Assembly: GCA_048265185.1 (NCBI GenBank)
Contig: JBLXBZ010000001.1
Span: 709,486 to 773,485 of the forward strand
Length of the DNA: 64,000 nt
Source of the DNA: JBLXBZ01 sp048265185
Lineage (GTDB): Bacteria; Pseudomonadota; Alphaproteobacteria; Rhizobiales; Stappiaceae
Direction of reading: 5' to 3'
A program made the position numbers and the translations under genes. The notes under the pieces were generated by a model. That model ran no database searches. It saw only the letters and a list, made by a program, of their open reading frames with translations, and was not told the DNA's origin. The stretch's first letter is position 1. Each line of letters begins with the position of its first letter. This document shows, one piece after another, positions 33,811 through 43,112 of this stretch.

Positions 33811-35226
33811 ATGAACGACACCCCCCAGCCCCAAACTCTCATTCCAGCATTACTCGTCCTCGCCGCCGCCACGCTGATCTCTTCAATGGGAATCAGTATC
33901 GCCTCAGTCCTGCTTCCCACCCTGACGCGTAGTTTTTCAACGACAGTCTCAGACGTTCAGTGGGTCGTGCTGGCCTATCTCATGTCCGTTACGGTCACGA
34001 TCGTGACAGCCGGACGACTCGGCGACCTCTTTGGCCATCGCCGGGTCCTTCTTTCCGGTTTTGTTCTTTTCATCGCCGCCTCTATTCTCAGCGCGGCGGC
34101 TCCAACGCTAAGCGCGTTGATCGTCGGACGCGCCTTGCAGGGCTTTGGCGGGGCCATCCTGATCGCCCTTCCTATGTCGATCGCCCGCGACCTCGTTCCA
34201 ACCGAAAAGCTTGGCTCTGCGATGGGATTGCTCGGGACGACCTCTGCGGCGGGGACGGCGCTCGGCCCTTCGCTTGGCGGCCTGCTGCTGGCATGGGCGG
34301 ATTGGCGAATGGCGTTCTGGCTACTCGCCGCTTTCGCCAGTCTCGCGTTGGTTTTGTCTATCACCGCCATCACGCGCGACTCCGAACGGGCAGCCACGTC
34401 GCTCAAAGAGCTGGATCTTCCAGGAACCCTTGTTCTGGTGATTGCGTTGGCGGCCTACGCGCTCGCCACAAGCGGCGGCGCCTCCGGCATCCCCGTATCG
34501 TCTGGCGTTCTGATCTTCACGGCTCTAATTGCAGCCGCTCTTTTCGTGATCGTTGAAACCCGCGTGACCGCGCCGCTAGCGCCCATGGCCTTGCTGCGGA
34601 CGCGAACGACAGGCGCCGGGTTCGTCATGAACTGGGCGATCGGCGCAGTCATGATGTCCACGCTGGTTATCGGCCCGTTTTTTCTAGCGTTTTCGCTGAA
34701 ATTGAACGAAGCGCTAATCGGTTTGGTCATGGCGGTGGGGCCAATCGTCGCCGCGCTTTCCGGCGTTCCCGCGGGTCGGCTGACGGACCGCCTCGGCGCA
34801 CGGCGTGTCATGATTATTGGCCTGGCGCAGACGGCGCTCGGATTGCTCTGCTTGGCCTTCTTGCCACGATATTTCGGCGTAGGCGGCTATTTGACTGCTC
34901 TGATAGCGCTGACCCCGGCCTTTCAGCTGTTTCTCGCCGCCAACAACACGGCGGTGCTGACTGACGCTCCGAAACAACAACGCGGCAATATCTCCGGCTT
35001 GCTCGGCCTCTCGCGCAATCTGGGCCTAATGACCGGAGCTTCCGCCATGTCCACCGTATTCGTCGCCATTTTGGGCACAGGCGAAGCCTCGCAGGCGCCT
35101 TCGGCGGATATCGCTTACGCCTTCTCAATGACTTTCGTCATCGCCGCGATTTTAACCTTGTTCACTTTGGGAGTGGCGCTCTACAGCCATGTCGCCTCCC
35201 CCTGCAAGGAAACCAATCCAACATAG
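33811..35226 (+). CDS. DHA2-type MFS efflux transporter
   Basis: A 471-residue MFS protein with about 14 predicted helices, the DHA2 (EmrB/QacA) topology. 'LPTLTRSFSTTVSDVQWVVLAYLM', 'GRLGDLFGHRRVLL' (motif A) and 'GRALQGFGGAILIALPM' are typical. ATG at 33811 is preceded by AAGAGA; an ATG at 33760 would overlap the operator. Divergent pairing with a MerR gene suggests induction by its own drug or redox-cycling substrate. Confidence 0.88.
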   Translation: MNDTPQPQTLIPALLVLAAATLISSMGISIASVLLPTLTRSFSTTVSDVQWVVLAYLMSVTVTIVTAGRLGDLFGHRRVLLSGFVLFIAASILSAAAPTLSALIVGRALQGFGGAILIALPMSIARDLVPTEKLGSAMGLLGTTSAAGTALGPSLGGLLLAWADWRMAFWLLAAFASLALVLSITAITRDSERAATSLKELDLPGTLVLVIALAAYALATSGGASGIPVSSGVLIFTALIAAALFVIVETRVTAPLAPMALLRTRTTGAGFVMNWAIGAVMMSTLVIGPFFLAFSLKLNEALIGLVMAVGPIVAALSGVPAGRLTDRLGARRVMIIGLAQTALGLLCLAFLPRYFGVGGYLTALIALTPAFQLFLAANNTAVLTDAPKQQRGNISGLLGLSRNLGLMTGASAMSTVFVAILGTGEASQAPSADIAYAFSMTFVIAAILTLFTLGVALYSHVASPCKETNPT

Positions 35227-35395
35227 TGACAAAGCCGCCCACTTCAAAAAATCGCGGGGAAAATGGAGCGTCGAGAACAAGAAGACAACCAAACTTTGTT
35301 TAAGGCGCTCTCGTCGTCAACGTCATCTCCCCAGATTGCCCCCATGACAACACTGTAATTTCTGTTAGATTAGCCTCTTATGCTGGGAGGCTAAT

Positions 35396-36292
35396 TTGAC
35401 GACGAACTCGATACAGCCGCTAGCTCGAAATAGAGCAGGCGCTGGCGTTCTCATGATGTGCGCGGGCGTCGCCTGCCTTAGCGTGAATGACGCTCTCGCC
35501 AAGACCCTGACGCAGACATACTCCCCTCTTCAAATCCTTTTCATGCGCAACGTCATCGCATTACCCTTCGCGCTGCTTATCGCTGCGAAAATTGGCGGCG
35601 TTGAAGCTTTGAAATCTTGGCGACCATCCGCGCATTTTTTACGGGGCGTCCTCTGGATTGGCGCAACTATACTCTTTTTCACCAGCATTATGCATTTGGG
35701 ACTTGCGCAAGCCACTGCTCTGATTTTCGTCGCTCCGCTGTTTATTACCGCGATTTCGGCCCTGTTCTTGAAAGAGCATGTCGGTTGGCGGCGCTGGATG
35801 GCGGTGATTTTCGGCTTTTTCGGGGTTCTGATCATCGTCCGCCCGAGCGCGACGTCTTTTGAAGCCGCTTCGCTGCTACCTGTCGCAACGGCTTTTATCT
35901 ACGCCCTGCTCATGATCAGCGCCCGATGGGTGGATCAGCGTGAGAGCGTCTGGACGCTGCTTCTTTACCTCACCGGAACCAGCGCTCTGCTGAGCGCATT
36001 CATCGTCCCCTTTTTCTGGACCTCGATCAGAACGGAAGATCTTTGGCTGTTCTTCGCGATCGCCATATTCGGCACCGCGGGCATGACGATGATGACACAA
36101 GCGTTCCGTCTGGCCCCGGCCGTGGTCATCGCCCCGCTGGATTACACCGCGCTTCTTTGGGCGACGACTTTAGGATGGGTTTTCTGGAACGAGATTCCCG
36201 ACACGTTAACCTTTGTCGGCTCCGCCGTCATTATTTGCAGCGGCATGTTCATAATTCTTCGGGAGCATTCAGCGAATTTTGAAAACCAGTAA
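35396..36292 (+). CDS. EamA-family DMT transporter
   Basis: A 298-residue protein with ten helices. 'VACLSVNDALAKTLTQTYSPLQILFMRN' at the N-terminus and 'LKEHVGWRRWMAVIFGFFGVLIIVRP' in the centre are EamA repeats; the second is very like the DMT protein at 9923. The start is TTG at 35396, supported by GGGAGG five bases upstream and no competing ATG. The substrate is unknown. Confidence 0.88.
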   Translation: MTTNSIQPLARNRAGAGVLMMCAGVACLSVNDALAKTLTQTYSPLQILFMRNVIALPFALLIAAKIGGVEALKSWRPSAHFLRGVLWIGATILFFTSIMHLGLAQATALIFVAPLFITAISALFLKEHVGWRRWMAVIFGFFGVLIIVRPSATSFEAASLLPVATAFIYALLMISARWVDQRESVWTLLLYLTGTSALLSAFIVPFFWTSIRTEDLWLFFAIAIFGTAGMTMMTQAFRLAPAVVIAPLDYTALLWATTLGWVFWNEIPDTLTFVGSAVIICSGMFIILREHSANFENQ

Positions 36293-36331
36293 ACAAGAGA
36301 TTTTGGCGGATGGCGCCTCTTCATCCGTAGC

Positions 36332-37339
36332 TTACGCGCGCTGCGCTTTCGCCCATTCGCTCGGGCTGCTTTTCTTTACGCGCAAGAACTCCCTGTTGAA
36401 ATTCGATTTCGTATTAAAGCCGCTGTCAAGCATGGAGCTGGTGACGCTCCCCCCTTGCTTCATCAATCTGCAGGCGTGTTCAATCCGCCAATTGTTAATA
36501 TAGCGCGATACGTTTTCTCCGCTCACGCGATTGACCGCAGACGACAACCGTTTTTCTGGCAGCGTCAGGCGGCGGGCGATCTGCCTCAGGGTCAAACTCG
36601 CGTCGAGATATATGTTCTCCTCTTCCAATAATGCGTCAAGCCGCTTGATGATTGCACCGTCTTCCGTCAACTCCTTCTCATTCGCGCTATTCTGGGAGGC
36701 GGGCGTTTGCTCCGCAACAGGCTCCGCCTCTCCCGCCGTCTCACGCAAGCTCCCCAAAAAGCCGATAAAAAACAACATAAGGGTGGCGAAAAGGCTGATG
36801 ATAGCCCCAGCCCAACCTTGATTTCCCGTGAAATAAGCGATCCCAATGACCACGTCGCTCAAAGCCGAGAAGATCAGAAGCCAGCCGAGACAGCGCCAAA
36901 GCAATTGAGGCCGGCCGCCGGATTCAAGCCGCGCAAGCGGCAAATCATGCGCCCTGCGCAAGCTCAAGAGTATCGCCGCGCCATAGCCTACGAAAATCAA
37001 AGGCACCACCACATCAAGGATTACAGGCGCGAAAAGGCGGCAAAAACCGGCAAAAACAGGCGCGGCGACATGAGGCGCCCACTGCGTAAATCTGACCGAG
37101 CCGAACATGCCCCCACGATAGGTAATCCACGCCAATGGCGGAACCGCCGACGCCGTGATCGGCAATATGGGCTGAAGAGTTTCAACGCCGTAACCGGCGA
37201 CCAACGCCACCGCCAAGGACTGCAGCGCGCATGCCGCAAGCAACGTCGCCATAAGCGGCTTTTCACCCGCAAGAACGCTGCGCAACGACAAATAGCCAAG
37301 AATCAACGCAGCGCAAGCCGGCACGGGAATCATCAGCAT
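36332..37339 (-). CDS. Membrane-spanning AraC-family regulator
   Basis: A 335-residue protein. Residues about 1-205 hold six to seven helices, an uncommon layout in which an AraC DNA-binding domain is tied to a 7TM-type sensor. Residues ~225-335 are the AraC domain ('TLRQIARRLTLPEKRLSSAVNR', 'DSGFNTKSNFNREFLRVKKSSPSEWAK'). It diverges from a secreted hydrolase over 126 bases and is the natural candidate to control it. The signal sensed is unknown. Confidence 0.87.
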   Translation of the reverse strand: MLMIPVPACAALILGYLSLRSVLAGEKPLMATLLAACALQSLAVALVAGYGVETLQPILPITASAVPPLAWITYRGGMFGSVRFTQWAPHVAAPVFAGFCRLFAPVILDVVVPLIFVGYGAAILLSLRRAHDLPLARLESGGRPQLLWRCLGWLLIFSALSDVVIGIAYFTGNQGWAGAIISLFATLMLFFIGFLGSLRETAGEAEPVAEQTPASQNSANEKELTEDGAIIKRLDALLEEENIYLDASLTLRQIARRLTLPEKRLSSAVNRVSGENVSRYINNWRIEHACRLMKQGGSVTSSMLDSGFNTKSNFNREFLRVKKSSPSEWAKAQRA

Positions 37340-37465
37340 AACGAGAGTTTCACCTTCGCCTGAGGTCCAATATCCGGATCAAGACGACCAAAATCCTACT
37401 TATAGGACGCCTGAAAGGCGGATTTCTTCATATTACGACACCGAAGTCAATAAATGGAGAATATC

Positions 37466-38488
37466 ATGCACCGCCTTGCGACCTTTATCTTTTTAGCCGC
37501 ACTCTCACTCCCCTTAGCCCACCCTTCATATGCCCAGACCATGCCCGGATACGACCGCTTCGATATGGTGACGGCCCACCGCGCACGCCCCGTTGCAGGC
37601 TCCATCTGGTACCCCGCCGGCTCAAACAGCTATTCCATGCCCATAGGCGGCGGCCTGCTGTTTGAGCCAACCATGGCGCTCATGGCGCCCGCCATGGAAA
37701 AAGGAGCGCACCCTCTTATTCTTTTGTCTCATGGATCTGGCGGCAATTCCGACACGCTGGGCTGGCTGACTTCCGGCCTTGTCGCTCAAGGCGCGATCGT
37801 GGTGGCTGTGGATCATCCTGGTTCAACGACCGGAGACAGCTCGCCTCGACGATCCCAAGACCTGCGCATGAGGGCGAAAGATATTAGCGCGGCTCTGGAC
37901 ATGGTTCTCTCTGACGCGATCCTCTCCCCGTTTATAGATCAGGATCAGATCAGCGCCGTGGGCTTCTCCCTTGGCGGCTCAACCGTTCTTGGGATTGCCG
38001 GCCTTCGCTTTGACGGCAAGCTTCAAGACGCCCATTGCACGAATGAGCCAAACGCAGCCGACTGTTGGTTTTACGTTCGCGCCCAAACAAAATTTGCGGA
38101 GCAACCGGGTTTTTCGGCCAACGCCAAAGACGCTCGCGTCACACGCGTGGTGGCGATTGACCCCGGCTTCGCCGGCTCGGTCACGCAGGAGAGCCTGTCC
38201 CAGACGGAAACTCCAGTGCATTTCATCAATCTGGGACGTACAAACAGAACCCCAGCGGCGGATGTAGGACCAACCGGCCATGACCTCGTGGCGCGTCTTC
38301 CAGAGGCGAGCTACAGCGTCATCGCGCCCGCCAATCACTTCACCTTCCTCGCTCCATGCAAATCCGGAGCCGAGGAAACCTTAAAGCAATTGAACGACGA
38401 TCCTATCTGCACCGACCCGGAAGGCGTCGCACGTCGGCAAACCCACCAACGGCTGATCGCAGACATCGCCGCCGCGTTAAAACTCTGA
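37466..38488 (+). CDS. Secreted alpha/beta hydrolase (dienelactone hydrolase-like)
   Basis: A 340-residue exported protein; a signal peptide ends at 'YAQ'. Visible are the oxyanion-hole segment 'LLSHGSGGNSDTLGW' and the nucleophile elbow 'GFSLGGS' (GxSxG), typical of the dienelactone hydrolase / PAF-acetylhydrolase-like COG4188 group. Two Cys pairs in the C-terminal half could form disulfides. ATG at 37466 has GGAG seven bases upstream. It is probably controlled by the divergent AraC protein. The substrate is unknown. Confidence 0.82.
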   Translation: MHRLATFIFLAALSLPLAHPSYAQTMPGYDRFDMVTAHRARPVAGSIWYPAGSNSYSMPIGGGLLFEPTMALMAPAMEKGAHPLILLSHGSGGNSDTLGWLTSGLVAQGAIVVAVDHPGSTTGDSSPRRSQDLRMRAKDISAALDMVLSDAILSPFIDQDQISAVGFSLGGSTVLGIAGLRFDGKLQDAHCTNEPNAADCWFYVRAQTKFAEQPGFSANAKDARVTRVVAIDPGFAGSVTQESLSQTETPVHFINLGRTNRTPAADVGPTGHDLVARLPEASYSVIAPANHFTFLAPCKSGAEETLKQLNDDPICTDPEGVARRQTHQRLIADIAAALKL

Positions 38489-38556
38489 TCATCGAAGCGC
38501 CGGCGCCAAACGCTTTCGCGCCGGCTCTCTCACAACGACGACAAAACGCTGAACGC

Positions 38557-40038
38557 TCAACGGCTCGCTTTCACTCCGGGCCCAGCCGCGCAGGTTTGCC
38601 ATCCCAAGTCATTCAAGGTGACGATCCGATTTCCACGCAAGTCACTAGCGCACACAAGATACCCCCGCTCCTCAAGATGCGTCAAAAGCCAGCGCGCTCG
38701 CCCCCTTGAGCGCGTGCCATAGGCTTTGGCGATCTCGTCATCCTCCGGACAGGGCGCCCCCGCCACCGCCGCTTTGGCGATCAAAAGATAAACACCGCGC
38801 ATATCCTCCGGCAAAGTCTCGGCGACGGATTGAGCCTTCGCCCACTCCTCTTCATCCACATCCTGCGTGTCCACCCCGGCGCGCGCGACGGAAAGCAATT
38901 CGCGAAACGCCTGAAGCGAAGGCGCTCCGCCGGAAACCTGCGCGATCCGGCACCTCACCTGAAAATCTTGATAGAGCGTCGCCACCGGCTGAAACGCGGC
39001 GTCCGCCTCCGCCATCAACGCGCTCATGATCTCCTCCAAAACCCGCGCGCGCTCCCCTTCGTCAACGCTCGCCGCCGCCGTCTCTCTGACGGGGTGCTGA
39101 ATACGCTGGGAAAGATTGGACAGCACATCCGCCGTTGAAGACGCCTTAGGCGCGGAGCGCACACTCATGGCTTCTCTTTCGCCCTCGCGCGCAGGCTGGA
39201 ACAACAGCTCATGAACGTCGCCAGCAGGCTGGTCTGGCAAGGGGGTCAATTTGGCTCCCCCGCCCCGACCAACCGTCTCCACCTCGCCAATCTTTAACGC
39301 CATGGGCTTGCGGTAAAGAGAGGGGCCAAGAGCGATAAAATGCCCACGATCAAGATTGCGGAACATTTCCGCCTGGCGCTTTTCCATACCCAACAAATCC
39401 GCTGCGCGTGACATGTCGATGTCAAGAAAGGTTCGGCCCATGAAGAAATTCGAAGCTTCGGCCGCTACGTTCTTGGCCAATTTGGCCAAGCGCTGCGTGG
39501 CGATAACTCCGGCCAAACCACGCTTGCGCCCCCGGCACATGAGATTTGTCATAGCGCCCAGGGAAGCGCGGCGAGCATCTTCTCCCACATCGCCGGAAGC
39601 GGAAGGCGCGAACAACTGCGCCTCGTCAACCACCACCAGCATCGGATACCAGTGCTCGCGCTCGGCGTCGAACAAAGCGTTCAGAAAAATGGCCGCGGCT
39701 TTCATTTGTCGATCGACTTCGAGATCCTCCAAATTGAGAATCACCGATATTCGGTGTTCGCGCACCCGCGCGGCGATCAACGCGAGGTCCTTCTCACTGC
39801 CCGCCGCGTTGACGACCACATGATCAAACCGATCCGCAAGGGTCACGAAATCCCCCTCAGGATCAATAATCGCCTGCTGCACCCACTTGGCGCTTTGCTC
39901 CAAAAGACGGCGCAACAGATGCGACTTCCCGGACCCCGAGTTCCCCTGAACGAGAAGGCGCGTTGCAATAAGTTCTTCCAGATCAAGCTCCGCCGTCAGT
40001 CCGGACGCAAGCTCTCCCATATTGATTTTCACAGTCAT
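38557..40038 (-). CDS. HerA-like P-loop ATPase with C-terminal extension
   Basis: A 493-residue ATPase with a DUF87/HerA-type core: Walker A 'QGNSGSGKSHLLRR' at about 31-44, Walker B 'MLVVVDEAQLFAP' near 137, and 'MCRGRKRGLAGVIATQRLAKL'. HerA-type enzymes are hexameric DNA translocases. Here no NurA nuclease or other partner gene is adjacent. The C-terminal ~170 residues look like a helical/winged-helix region ('RARWLLTHLEERGYLVCASDLRG'). It stands alone. Orphan copies are common in alphaproteobacteria; the function is unknown. Confidence 0.78.
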   Translation of the reverse strand: MTVKINMGELASGLTAELDLEELIATRLLVQGNSGSGKSHLLRRLLEQSAKWVQQAIIDPEGDFVTLADRFDHVVVNAAGSEKDLALIAARVREHRISVILNLEDLEVDRQMKAAAIFLNALFDAEREHWYPMLVVVDEAQLFAPSASGDVGEDARRASLGAMTNLMCRGRKRGLAGVIATQRLAKLAKNVAAEASNFFMGRTFLDIDMSRAADLLGMEKRQAEMFRNLDRGHFIALGPSLYRKPMALKIGEVETVGRGGGAKLTPLPDQPAGDVHELLFQPAREGEREAMSVRSAPKASSTADVLSNLSQRIQHPVRETAAASVDEGERARVLEEIMSALMAEADAAFQPVATLYQDFQVRCRIAQVSGGAPSLQAFRELLSVARAGVDTQDVDEEEWAKAQSVAETLPEDMRGVYLLIAKAAVAGAPCPEDDEIAKAYGTRSRGRARWLLTHLEERGYLVCASDLRGNRIVTLNDLGWQTCAAGPGVKASR

Positions 40039-40184
40039 GGGCAGGTCATATCACCAGAGGTAATTTTGGAACAGGAAAACATATTCAACTTGTGGGAAAA
40101 CTCCCGCCATCCCACCATGACGCCACTTTCAGGGCAAGACGTCTCCATCTGAACCTGAACGCAATTTCATCATAGAGCATTATT

Positions 40185-40205
40185 ATTGATGCTTGAAATA
40201 TCAAT
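40185..40205 (+). promoter_or_regulatory. Candidate operator upstream of the XRE gene
   Basis: An inverted repeat ATTGAT (40185-40190) and ATCAAT (40200-40205), nine bases apart, lies in a short AT-rich block about 45 bases before the XRE start. Self-regulation by the XRE protein is plausible by position only. Confidence 0.35.
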
Positions 40206-40250
40206 ATAGACATTATAAGCAGCTATTATAACATATTAGACGAGATACCC

Positions 40251-40517
40251 ATGATCACATCCGCGCAAATGCGCGCCGCAAGGGCGCTGCTGGGAATAGA
40301 CCAAAAAACGCTTTCCGAGCTTTCAGGCGTTTCCGTTCCAACGATCCAGCGCATGGAGGCCAGCAAAGGCAATGTACGCGGCGTCGTCGACAGCCTGACT
40401 AAAGTCATTGAGGCTCTTGATTTGGCGGGGGTGGACCTCATCGCCGAAAACGCCGATAGCCCCAAGGGCGGCCGCGGCGTGCGATTAAAATCACCTGAGA
40501 CGAAAACCAGAAACTAG
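40251..40517 (+). CDS. Small XRE-family HTH regulator
   Basis: An 88-residue protein made up almost entirely of an HTH_XRE domain: 'MRAARALLGIDQKTLSELSGVSVPTIQRMEA' then 'VDSLTKVIEALDLAGVDLI'. It precedes the SulP gene by about 75 bases in the same direction, suggesting co-transcription or control of it. An AT-rich block (40165-40245) with an inverted repeat lies upstream. XRE-SulP pairs are common in alphaproteobacteria. Confidence 0.88.
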   Translation: MITSAQMRAARALLGIDQKTLSELSGVSVPTIQRMEASKGNVRGVVDSLTKVIEALDLAGVDLIAENADSPKGGRGVRLKSPETKTRN

Positions 40518-40592
40518 CTTCTCACTATTAGCGACGGCGACCGCCGACACTTGCCGACGATCCCGCCGCCTTGCCAAATTAAGGCGCGGAAA

Positions 40593-42275
40593 ATGACCAC
40601 AAGCTCACAGAAAACCAGTTTCATTGATCTCTTCACTCCTAAACTGATCACCGTTCTACGCGAAGGTTATGGCGCCCCCCAGCTCCGTTCCGACGCGCTC
40701 GCCGGGCTAACGGTTGCGATTGTGGCGCTTCCCCTATCCATGGCCATCGCCATCGCCTCTGGCGCAACGCCCGCTCAAGGACTTTACACAGCCGTCATCG
40801 GCGGTTTTCTAGTGTCCGCTCTAGGCGGCTCGCGTTTTCAGATCGGCGGCCCCGCCGGCGCGTTCATCGTGCTTGTTGCCAACACCGTCGCGCAATACGG
40901 AATTGAAGGGCTAATCCTCGCCACTTTCATGTCCGGAATAATGCTGACCCTAGTCGGCTTTCTTCGCCTTGGCGGCTATATCAAATTCATTCCTTTTCCC
41001 GTGACCGTCGGCTTTACCGCCGGAATCGCCGTGATTATTTTCGCTAGTCAAATCAAAGAGCTTTTAGGCTTGACCCTAGAGAATGAGCCCGGAGAGCTCA
41101 TTGAGAAGCTAGCTGCTTTGTGGACGGCCGCCCCCACGGCGACCCCCGCCGCCGTAGCACTTTCAATCGCCGTCATAGCTCTGATCGTGGGCCTCAAACG
41201 TCTGCGCCCCCATTGGCCGGGAATGCTGATCGCCGTAGTCGCCGCCACCACCGCTTCGGCCTTCATGGATTTGCCAATTCAAACCATCGGCTCGAAATTC
41301 GGCGGCATCCCCTCAACTCTGCCCTTGCCGCAGTTGCCGTCCCTCTCTCCCGATCTCATGCTTGAATTACTGCCAACCGCCATCTCCTTCACCTTGCTTG
41401 GCGCGATTGAATCCCTTCTTTCCGCCGTTGTGGCGGACGGAATGACCGGACGCCGCCACCGTTCAAATTGCGAGCTTGTGGCGCAAGGAGCCGCCAATAT
41501 CGGCTCCGCCCTGTTCGGCGGGTTCTGCGTCACCGGCACCATCGCCCGCACGGCGACCAATGTGCGCGCCGGCGCTCACGGCCCCGTCGCTGGCATGTTG
41601 CATTCCGCCTTTATCTTGCTGTTCATTCTGGCGCTGGCGCCTCTGGCCTCCTACATCCCCTTAGCGGCTCTGGCGGGCGTCTTGGCGGTAGTCGCCTGGA
41701 ACATGATTGAAAAGCCCGCCATCGCCGTTCTGCTCCGCTCTGGCTGGGGCGACGCGGCTGTATTAAGCGCCACCTTCTTTCTCACGATTTTCCGCGACCT
41801 CACCGAAGCGATCATCGTCGGCTTCGCTCTAGGGTCCGTGATCTTCATCAACCGCATGAGCCAGACGGCTTCCGTCGAAACCGAAACGCCTTTCGTTCGC
41901 CAAGATCAAGCGGATGAAGGTTTGGTCTACGACGAGAGCGCCGCCAAGAACCCCGAAGTTGTCATATATCACATTCATGGCGCCTTCTTCTTTGGCGCGG
42001 CGGCCTCGATTGGGTCGGTTCTCGATCAAATTCACGACACCCATAAAGCGCTGATCATTGACTTTTCAGCGGCGCCCTTTCTAGACTCCACCGGCGCAAA
42101 CGTCATGGAAGGCCTCGCCCACAAGACGGCCCGGCGCGGCGTTCGCCTCTATATCTGCGGCGCCAATAAAGAGATTAAAAACGTGCTTCACACCCACGAC
42201 GTAACAACCGAAAACGTCTTCTATATAGGTTCTGTTGAGGACGCTCTCGTCCAGGAACGGGATAAAGCCCAATGA
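40593..42275 (+). CDS. SulP-family anion transporter with STAS domain
   Basis: A 560-residue protein. The SulP core opens with 'SDALAGLTVAIVALPLSMAIAIASGATPAQGLY' elements, has 'SRFQIGGPAGAFIVLV' and 'CELVAQGAANIGSALFGGFCVTG'. The C-terminal STAS domain (about residues 440-555) shows 'IYHIHGAFFFGAA' and 'IIDFSAAPFLDSTGAN'. SulP proteins carry sulfate, bicarbonate or dicarboxylates; sulfate is only one possibility. ATG at 40593 has AAGGCGCGG upstream; a TTG at 40551 is possible. Confidence 0.9.
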   Translation: MTTSSQKTSFIDLFTPKLITVLREGYGAPQLRSDALAGLTVAIVALPLSMAIAIASGATPAQGLYTAVIGGFLVSALGGSRFQIGGPAGAFIVLVANTVAQYGIEGLILATFMSGIMLTLVGFLRLGGYIKFIPFPVTVGFTAGIAVIIFASQIKELLGLTLENEPGELIEKLAALWTAAPTATPAAVALSIAVIALIVGLKRLRPHWPGMLIAVVAATTASAFMDLPIQTIGSKFGGIPSTLPLPQLPSLSPDLMLELLPTAISFTLLGAIESLLSAVVADGMTGRRHRSNCELVAQGAANIGSALFGGFCVTGTIARTATNVRAGAHGPVAGMLHSAFILLFILALAPLASYIPLAALAGVLAVVAWNMIEKPAIAVLLRSGWGDAAVLSATFFLTIFRDLTEAIIVGFALGSVIFINRMSQTASVETETPFVRQDQADEGLVYDESAAKNPEVVIYHIHGAFFFGAAASIGSVLDQIHDTHKALIIDFSAAPFLDSTGANVMEGLAHKTARRGVRLYICGANKEIKNVLHTHDVTTENVFYIGSVEDALVQERDKAQ

Positions 42276-42416
42276 GCGTCAGATAATATCAATAACCATC
42301 ATGGCCGGTTCTACGAAAATAGGCGCTCGGTTCAATCGGCGCGCCTGTCGTGTTAGGCGCAAAGGGGGCTTGAAAAGTCGGCAATTCATTAAAGCAAAAC
42401 AGTCAGGATCAAATTG

Positions 42417-43061
42417 ATGCGTGTAGAGAGCAAATCGGAAAAAATCGCCGACGGCGCCGTGCATGTCATTGGCGTGGCGCTTGGCTTATTGGCGACGGCC
42501 TTTCTCATAAGCATGTTGTGGCCCGGCAAAGACGTCATCCGCCAAGCAAGCGTCATGATCTACGCTTTTTGCCTCATGGCCATGCTCACTTGCTCTGGTC
42601 TTTATAACATTTTCGCCAAGGACAACAAAAGCGGCGTCCTGCGCCGGCTTGACCACTCGGCGATTTTCATGTTGATCGCCGGCACATACACCCCGTTAGG
42701 TCTTATTGTGATCGGCGGCTGGGTTGGCGTAACGCTCATATGCGTGATCTGGGCGGGCGCTTTGGCTGGAATTGCCATCAAACTTCTGCATCTCACCCAA
42801 TTTGAACGCTTCACGCTGCCAATTTATCTGGGCCTTGGATGGGCTGGGATCATCGCGATCCAGCCAATATACTCAAACCTCACGACTCCAGGGCTTCTTC
42901 TTCTCGCCGCAGGCGGGGGCCTTTACAGCTTTGGCACCATCTTCTATTCGGCCCAAAACCTACCATTTCATAACGCTATATGGCATTGCTTCGTACTCGC
43001 CGCCGCCGCCTGCCACTATGCTTTGATCATGCATGACGTGGTTTTGCCAGCCGCGTCATGA
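42417..43061 (+). CDS. Hemolysin III / PAQR-family membrane protein
   Basis: A 214-residue protein with seven helices. 'EKIADGAVHVIGVALGLLAT', 'RRLDHSAIFMLIAGTYTP' and 'IWHCFVLAAAACHY' carry the conserved His, Ser and Asp of the PAQR/HlyIII family (metal-dependent hydrolase-like). The bacterial role is not known. Start ATG 42417 follows AGGA; TTG 42414 is possible. It is preceded by a ~140-base spacer after SulP. Confidence 0.88.
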   Translation: MRVESKSEKIADGAVHVIGVALGLLATAFLISMLWPGKDVIRQASVMIYAFCLMAMLTCSGLYNIFAKDNKSGVLRRLDHSAIFMLIAGTYTPLGLIVIGGWVGVTLICVIWAGALAGIAIKLLHLTQFERFTLPIYLGLGWAGIIAIQPIYSNLTTPGLLLLAAGGGLYSFGTIFYSAQNLPFHNAIWHCFVLAAAACHYALIMHDVVLPAAS

Positions 43062-43112
43062 AACGACACGGCTGGCTAAATCGAATTTGAACCCACCTAT
43101 CATGGAAAGCTC

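Noticed and set aside
42276..42416. Possible small RNA or tRNA-like piece at 'GGTTCAATCGGCGCGCC'
   Set aside because: The T-loop-like motif is not accompanied by an acceptor stem or anticodon arm.
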